A stretch of DNA of 9,856 nucleotides, taken from NCBI GenBank assembly GCA_946481615.1, contig CAMLOR010000114.1, forward strand, positions 1 through 9,856, in the 5' to 3' direction. Below are positions 6,447 through 9,856 of the stretch, piece after piece; the stretch's first letter is position 1; each line of letters starts with the position of its first letter. The stretch comes from an uncultured Aquimonas sp. Lineage in GTDB: Bacteria > Pseudomonadota > Gammaproteobacteria > Xanthomonadales > Xanthomonadaceae. The position numbers were made by a program, and so were the translations under genes. Under the pieces are notes generated by a model. It saw only the letters and a list, made by a program, of their open reading frames with translations. It ran no database searches and was not told the origin of the DNA.

Positions 6447-7358
6447 ATGAAACGCACCCTGTTGTCCCTCGCCCTGGTCGCCGCCGGTCTCGTCGGCCCG
6501 GCTTTCCCGCTGCTGGCCGCCCCGGCCGCCGCCACCGCCTCGCACACTGCCGCCATCAATGCGCCGGATCCGGCCCGCCAGATCGAGGATATGGCCCGCC
6601 TATTCCGTGCCGGCGACGTCGCCGGGCTGGTGCGCGCCATGGTGCCGCCCTCGAAGTGGGAGGAAATCCGCCAGCACTACGAGCGTGAGCGCCAGGAGCC
6701 CATCAGCGAGCACGATCGCGAAGAGTTCGCCGAAAATGTCGCCCGGTTCACGGCTCCGGACGCCGTCGACCAGCTCATGGCCGAGATCGAGCCCAAGCTC
6801 GAGGAAGCCCGTCCGCAGTACGGCGGTGCCCTGTTGATGGCCTTCGGCGCCATGCAGATGGCGGTGACTTCGCCCGACAGCGACCTCACCCCCGAACAGC
6901 GTGCCCAGCTCGAAGCGGCGCTGCCCGGCATCATGGGCTGGGCCAGCAACACCGACTTCCTGAGCTCGGAAACCATGCGCCAGTCGCTCACGCTGCTAAC
7001 GGATGCCGCGCGCCGCACCGGCCTGACCACGCTCGACCAGATCAAGGCCTTGCCGCTCGACGCCGTCGTGCAGCGCACCGCCCCGGTGTTCGCCGCCGCC
7101 AAGGAGGCCGCGCGCCTCTACGGCATCGATCTGGACGCGGTCGCCGATTCGCTGCAGGTCGAGGTGCTGGAGATCGACGGTGACAAGGCGCGCGTGCGCA
7201 CCACCGTGACGCTGTTCGATGCGCCGGTCTTCGCCGATCACGATCTGGTGCTGGTCGAAGGGCGCTGGTACGGCAAGCACGCGCTCTCGCCCATCACGTT
7301 CCACGATCACGACGACGAGGATCTCGACATCGACGTGGACGTCGACATCGAAAGCTGA
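6447..7358 (+). CDS. Exported protein of unknown function with acidic C-terminal tail
   Basis: 303 residues, not assigned to a family. A Sec-type signal peptide is clear: MKRTLLSLALVAAGLVG followed by an Ala-rich stretch, with likely cleavage near 24-33. The mature part is mostly helical by appearance and charged, with short motifs such as PARQIEDMARLFRAGDVAGLV (about 41-61) that suggest a helical repeat start. The segment from about 235 to 285 (VEVLEIDGDKARVRTTVTLFD... DLVLVEGRWYGKHAL) looks like alternating strands, reminiscent of NTF2/lumazine-binding-type domains. It ends in an Asp/Glu-rich tail (about 287-303, HDHDDEDLDIDVDVDIES) that could bind divalent metal or basic partners. The ATG at 6447 is chosen over one 10 codons upstream because GGAGGAG (6435-6441) sits at the right distance. 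The stop is 3 bp from that of the convergent response regulator. Confidence 0.85.
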   Translation: MKRTLLSLALVAAGLVGPAFPLLAAPAAATASHTAAINAPDPARQIEDMARLFRAGDVAGLVRAMVPPSKWEEIRQHYERERQEPISEHDREEFAENVARFTAPDAVDQLMAEIEPKLEEARPQYGGALLMAFGAMQMAVTSPDSDLTPEQRAQLEAALPGIMGWASNTDFLSSETMRQSLTLLTDAARRTGLTTLDQIKALPLDAVVQRTAPVFAAAKEAARLYGIDLDAVADSLQVEVLEIDGDKARVRTTVTLFDAPVFADHDLVLVEGRWYGKHALSPITFHDHDDEDLDIDVDVDIES

Positions 7359-7365
7359 GGCTCAG
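7355..7365. other. Short inverted repeat across facing stop codons
   Basis: CTGAG-G-CTCAG spans both stops (TGA at 7356-7358 on +, and the stop at 7364-7362 on -). The two genes end 3 bp apart. The stem is too short to claim as a terminator. Confidence 0.3.
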
Positions 7366-8030
7366 TCGACGGCGACGGTCCGCGCCGGATCGGCCAATTC
7401 GAGGGAGCGCAGCAGCACGCCGGCCTGGGTGCGGTTGCGCACCCCGAGCTTCTCGAACAGGGAACTGAGGTGGGCCTTGACGGTGCGCTCGGAGATTCCG
7501 AGCGCATCGGCGATCTGTTTGTTGAGCTGGCCTTCGGCCACGCGCACCAGCACCTTGAACTGCTGCGGCGTGAGCGAAGCCAGGCGCGCCGCGATGGCGG
7601 CGTCCTGCGGCGCCGGCGGGTTGGCGCGCACCGCGTCGCGCAGTTCCGGCGGCACGTATTCCTCGCAGGCCAGCACGGCGCGCAGCGCTTCGCGCAGGCG
7701 GGCCAGGTCGCTGCGCTTGGGAATGAAGGCGGAGGCGCCGTAGGCGAGTGCGCGGCGGATCGTCGGTGGTTCGTCGTGCGCCGAGATCATCGCCACCGCC
7801 ACGCCGGGATGTTCGGCGCGCAGCGCGGCCAGGCCCATGAGGCCGTGGCTGTCGGGCAGGTGCAGATCGAGCAGCACCAGATCGATGTCGGGATGATGGG
7901 CGAGCGCGGCGCGCGCCTCGCGCAGCGAGCCGGCCTCGATGATCTCCGCGTCGGGCATCACGTCGCGCAGCGCCTGCGTCAACGCCAGGCGGAACAGCGG
8001 ATGATCGTCGGCGATCAGCAGGCGGGTCAT
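7362..8030 (-). CDS. NarL/FixJ-type response regulator
   Basis: 222-residue two-component transcription factor. The receiver domain (1-120) has the acidic pair D8-D9 (LIADDHP), phosphoacceptor D55 (LVLLDLHLPD), S83 in MISAHDEP, and K105 in FIPKRSD. A LuxR-type HTH follows (about 152-205, LTPQQFKVLVRVAEGQLNKQIADALGISERTVKAHL). The ATG at 8030 gives the exact family N-terminus MTRLLIADDHPLFR. The frame stays open far upstream, antisense-like across the dehydrogenase, and that part is discarded. No histidine kinase is in the window. It lies 83 bp downstream of the 3-hydroxybutyrate dehydrogenase gene on the same strand, so it may be co-transcribed with it and may control this pathway. That role is inferred from position. 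Confidence 0.93.
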   Translation of the reverse strand: MTRLLIADDHPLFRLALTQALRDVMPDAEIIEAGSLREARAALAHHPDIDLVLLDLHLPDSHGLMGLAALRAEHPGVAVAMISAHDEPPTIRRALAYGASAFIPKRSDLARLREALRAVLACEEYVPPELRDAVRANPPAPQDAAIAARLASLTPQQFKVLVRVAEGQLNKQIADALGISERTVKAHLSSLFEKLGVRNRTQAGVLLRSLELADPARTVAVD

Positions 8031-8048
8031 CCCGCCATTGTAGTCTTC

Positions 8049-8061
8049 GCCCGCAACGGGC
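8049..8061. other. Small hairpin between the dehydrogenase and response regulator genes
   Basis: GCCCG-CAA-CGGGC, a 5-bp GC stem with a 3-nt loop in the 83-bp gap. It has no T-run after it on either strand. It could attenuate read-through but is not strong enough to call a terminator. Confidence 0.25.
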
Positions 8062-8113
8062 ACCGGCATGGCCACGGCGCCCGTCGGGGCGGGGCTGCCG
8101 TCCGGCGGCGCGT

Positions 8114-8923
8114 CTATTGCGCCGTCCAGCCGCCGTCGACGGGAATCGCCGCGCCGGTGAGGTTGTGCGCGGCCGGATGGCAGAGCCAGAGCGCGAGCTG
8201 GCCGATCTCCTCCGGCGCCGTCATGCGTGCGCTGGGCTGTTTTTCGCTGAGCAGGTCGCGCACGCCGGCGTCGCGGTCGCCGCCGTGTTTCGCGGCGCGC
8301 ATGGCGATCTGCGGTTCGATCAGCGGCGTTTCCACCCAGCCGGGGCAGATGCAGTTCACCGTCACGCCGCCGCTGGCGCGGTTGCCCGCCGCGGCGTATT
8401 CGAGCGCGGCGACCTTCGTCATGCCCACGAGGCCGAACTTGCTGGCGACGTAGGGCGCCTTCTGCACCGAGGCCACCAGACCATGCACCGAGGCGATGTT
8501 GATGACGCGGCCGTAGCCGCGCTGCGCCATCGCGGGCAGGGCGGCGCGCATGGTGTGGAAGGCCGCGGAGAGATTGATCGCGATGATCTGGTCCCACTTC
8601 TCCGCGGGCATGTCGGCCAGCGCGGCGGTGTGCTGCACGCCGGCGCAGTTCACCAGCACGTCGATCGGCTGCCAGGCCGCGGCCTCGCGCATCATGGTTT
8701 CGATGGCGGTCGGGTTGCGCAGGTCGGCGTCGAAGTGGCGGGCCTGCGGGGCGCCCGCTTCGCGTACGGAAGCCAGGGCCGCGTCGATCTGATCGCGCGT
8801 GCCCAAGCCGTTGATGCCGACCGACATCCCGGCGCGCGCCAACACCTGCGCGATGGCCAGGCCGATGCCGGACGTGCTGCCGGTGACGAGCGCGCTGCGC
8901 CCGGAAAGGAAGGATTCGCTCAT
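8114..8923 (-). CDS. bdhA: 3-hydroxybutyrate dehydrogenase (SDR family)
   Basis: 269-residue short-chain dehydrogenase, matching D-3-hydroxybutyrate dehydrogenases that oxidise (R)-3-hydroxybutyrate to acetoacetate with NAD. The cofactor loop is TGSTSGIG (14-21). The active-site set is N117 (IAINLSAAFH), S145 (INIASVHG), Y158 and K162 (YVASK). The NNAG motif is VNCAG here (Cys at 93). Family-specific stretches include NCAGVQH, ASVHGLVASVQKAPYVASK, CPGWVETPL (193-201), LLSEKQPS (224-231) and the terminal GAAIPVDGGWTAQ. A small extra loop, NRASGG (181-186), precedes VTVNCICPGW and is longer than in remembered homologues. The divergent neighbour, a likely 3-hydroxybutyrate oligomer hydrolase, supports the substrate assignment. 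There is no clear Shine-Dalgarno. Confidence 0.92.
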   Translation of the reverse strand: MSESFLSGRSALVTGSTSGIGLAIAQVLARAGMSVGINGLGTRDQIDAALASVREAGAPQARHFDADLRNPTAIETMMREAAAWQPIDVLVNCAGVQHTAALADMPAEKWDQIIAINLSAAFHTMRAALPAMAQRGYGRVINIASVHGLVASVQKAPYVASKFGLVGMTKVAALEYAAAGNRASGGVTVNCICPGWVETPLIEPQIAMRAAKHGGDRDAGVRDLLSEKQPSARMTAPEEIGQLALWLCHPAAHNLTGAAIPVDGGWTAQ

Positions 8924-8941
8924 CGCGTCAGCTTACCAGCG

Positions 8942-8954
8942 GCCCGCAGCGGGC
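8942..8954. promoter_or_regulatory. GC palindrome in the bdhA / oligomer hydrolase intergenic region
   Basis: GCCCGC-A-GCGGGC, perfect 6-bp arms around one base, 4 bp from the second inverted repeat. It is possibly a protein-binding site. A 1-nt centre cannot form an RNA loop without opening the stem. Confidence 0.3.
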
Positions 8955-8957
8955 TCG

Positions 8958-8973
8958 TCGTACCAAGGTACGA
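8958..8973. promoter_or_regulatory. Perfect 16-bp inverted repeat, candidate shared operator
   Basis: TCGTACC-AA-GGTACGA has 7-bp perfect arms and sits between the divergent genes, 34 bp from the dehydrogenase ATG and 34 bp from the lipoprotein ATG. Its equal distance suggests one regulator controlling both directions. The binding protein is unknown. TetR-, GntR- and LacI-type repressors use similar dyads. Confidence 0.6.
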
Positions 8974-9007
8974 TGCAGGCCGGGCGACGGGCTGCTAGCG
9001 TGCGCGG

Positions 9008-9856
9008 ATGACCATCCCGCCGCTGTCACGCCTGTTCGTTCCCTGCGCCGCCGCGCTGCTCGCGGCCTGCGCGCCCGCCACCACGAAACAACCGGCCGAG
9101 GACGCCGCGATGCCCGCGCCCCGCATCGAACGCACGCAGGCCGAAGCCGATCTGCTCACCGCTGGCCTCGGGCTCGACGGCTTGCGCAATCCCGCGCCGC
9201 CGCCTTTCGCGGACGCCGCCAATCCGACCTGGGACGAACGGCGCCGCCGTTCGCTGTGGACCAACTGGCGCGGCATCGCCGATCTGGCGCCCGGCGGCGG
9301 CTACGGCGAATGGTACGGCGCGCTCGAGGCGGTGCCCGGCGTCGAGTACCACGGCTGGATGACGGTCGACGGCGCGCGCATGCCGCACCGCGTGATGGCG
9401 CAGGTGCCGACCGCGTTCGACGCGCAGAAACGTTGTCTGATCGTCACCGCCAGCTCCGGTTCGCGCGGCATCTGGGGTGCCATCGCGCTGGCCGGTGCGT
9501 GGGGTCTGCCGCGCGGTTGCGCGGTGGCCTACACCGAAAAGGGCGCCGGCACCGACTACACGGAAACCGGCGGGCGCGTGTCGTTCAAGCATGCGCATTC
9601 GCAGGACAATCCGGAAGCCGACTGGGGCCGCCACGTGCGGCAGGCGGCGGAGTTCGGGCTGCATGCGATGTCGCAGGCGCGGCCGGGCGACGGGCCTTTC
9701 ACGTTCGAGAACACGCGCGTGATCGCGGCCGGCCTTTCGAACGGTGGCGGCGCCGTGCTGCGCGCGGCGGAAATGGAAGGCGACTGGCTCGACGGCGTCG
9801 TCGCGATCGCGCCCAACGTGCTGCCGCCCGACGGCGGGCGCGCGCTCTACGACTAC
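9008..9856 (+). CDS. Lipoprotein-like D-3-hydroxybutyrate oligomer hydrolase (partial, N-terminal 283 residues)
   Basis: The gene runs off the right edge with 283 codons present; family members are roughly 600-700 residues. The N-terminus has a hydrophobic stretch ending in the lipobox LAAC (18-21), so lipid attachment at C21 is likely and the protein would be outside the cytoplasm. The rest resembles 3-hydroxybutyrate-oligomer hydrolases (3HBOH family): GLGLDGL, LWTNWRGIADLAPGGGYG (83-100), ASSGSRGIWGAIALAG, YTEKGAGTDY, and the lipase-type nucleophile elbow GLSNGGG with S244. These enzymes cleave 3-hydroxybutyrate oligomers made by PHB depolymerase to monomers. The monomer is the substrate of the divergent dehydrogenase. 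The ATG at 9008 is the first in frame and gives the signal sequence. The rest of the catalytic triad lies beyond the window. Confidence 0.85.
   Translation, partial: MTIPPLSRLFVPCAAALLAACAPATTKQPAEDAAMPAPRIERTQAEADLLTAGLGLDGLRNPAPPPFADAANPTWDERRRRSLWTNWRGIADLAPGGGYGEWYGALEAVPGVEYHGWMTVDGARMPHRVMAQVPTAFDAQKRCLIVTASSGSRGIWGAIALAGAWGLPRGCAVAYTEKGAGTDYTETGGRVSFKHAHSQDNPEADWGRHVRQAAEFGLHAMSQARPGDGPFTFENTRVIAAGLSNGGGAVLRAAEMEGDWLDGVVAIAPNVLPPDGGRALYDY

Noticed and set aside
8031..8597. Open frame joining the response regulator to a long upstream segment (411 codons)
   Set aside because: The upstream part is an alternative frame of the dehydrogenase gene. The receiver domain begins exactly at the 8030 ATG.

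Overview
The window is about 70% G+C (estimated by eye), densely coding, and reads like a chromosome segment from a gammaproteobacterium of the Xanthomonadales (Lysobacteraceae/Rhodanobacteraceae type). That placement rests on the lexA-imuA-imuB-dnaE2 cassette and on how closely DnaE2 and ImuB resemble remembered Xanthomonas-group proteins. It is an inference, as no search was run.

Positions 1-4899 (minus strand) hold a tightly packed SOS mutagenesis operon, read right to left: lexA, imuA, imuB, dnaE2. Spacings are 1 bp, 13 bp and a 4-bp ATGA overlap, and dnaE2 runs off the left edge after 600 codons. An A/T-rich palindrome (4900-4917) touches the lexA start codon and lies between lexA and the divergent gene thpR (4945-5514, + strand), which encodes a 2H-family RNA 2',3'-cyclic phosphodiesterase / 2'-5' RNA ligase. 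LexA bound there would be placed to control both directions. The most unusual feature of the operon is in imuA: after a normal core of about 223 residues the protein carries nine degenerate 12-residue repeats (36-bp tandem repeats, 3294-3617).

Positions 5515-6055 hold the remains of a HigBA-type toxin-antitoxin locus. There is a promoter with an overlapping imperfect inverted repeat, a toxin gene of which only the first ~22 and last ~14 codons remain (in different frames), and an intact XRE-type antitoxin gene with a good ribosome binding site. A small KTSC-like protein gene (6078-6302, -) converges on it. The 144 bp at 6303-6446 are a divergent intergenic region with a short palindrome and a clear Shine-Dalgarno for an exported protein of unknown function (6447-7358, +) with an acidic tail.

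Positions 7362-9856 look like a 3-hydroxybutyrate utilisation locus: a NarL/FixJ-type response regulator (-), a 3-hydroxybutyrate dehydrogenase (-), and a divergent lipoprotein resembling 3-hydroxybutyrate-oligomer hydrolase (+, cut by the right edge). The oligomer hydrolase would release 3-hydroxybutyrate monomers and the dehydrogenase would oxidise them to acetoacetate. The 84-bp region between the two genes contains a perfect 16-bp inverted repeat suited to a shared operator.

No RNA genes, insertion sequences or CRISPR arrays were seen. No stretch over 300 bp lacks a gene. The many long open frames opposite the real genes are high-GC shadows.
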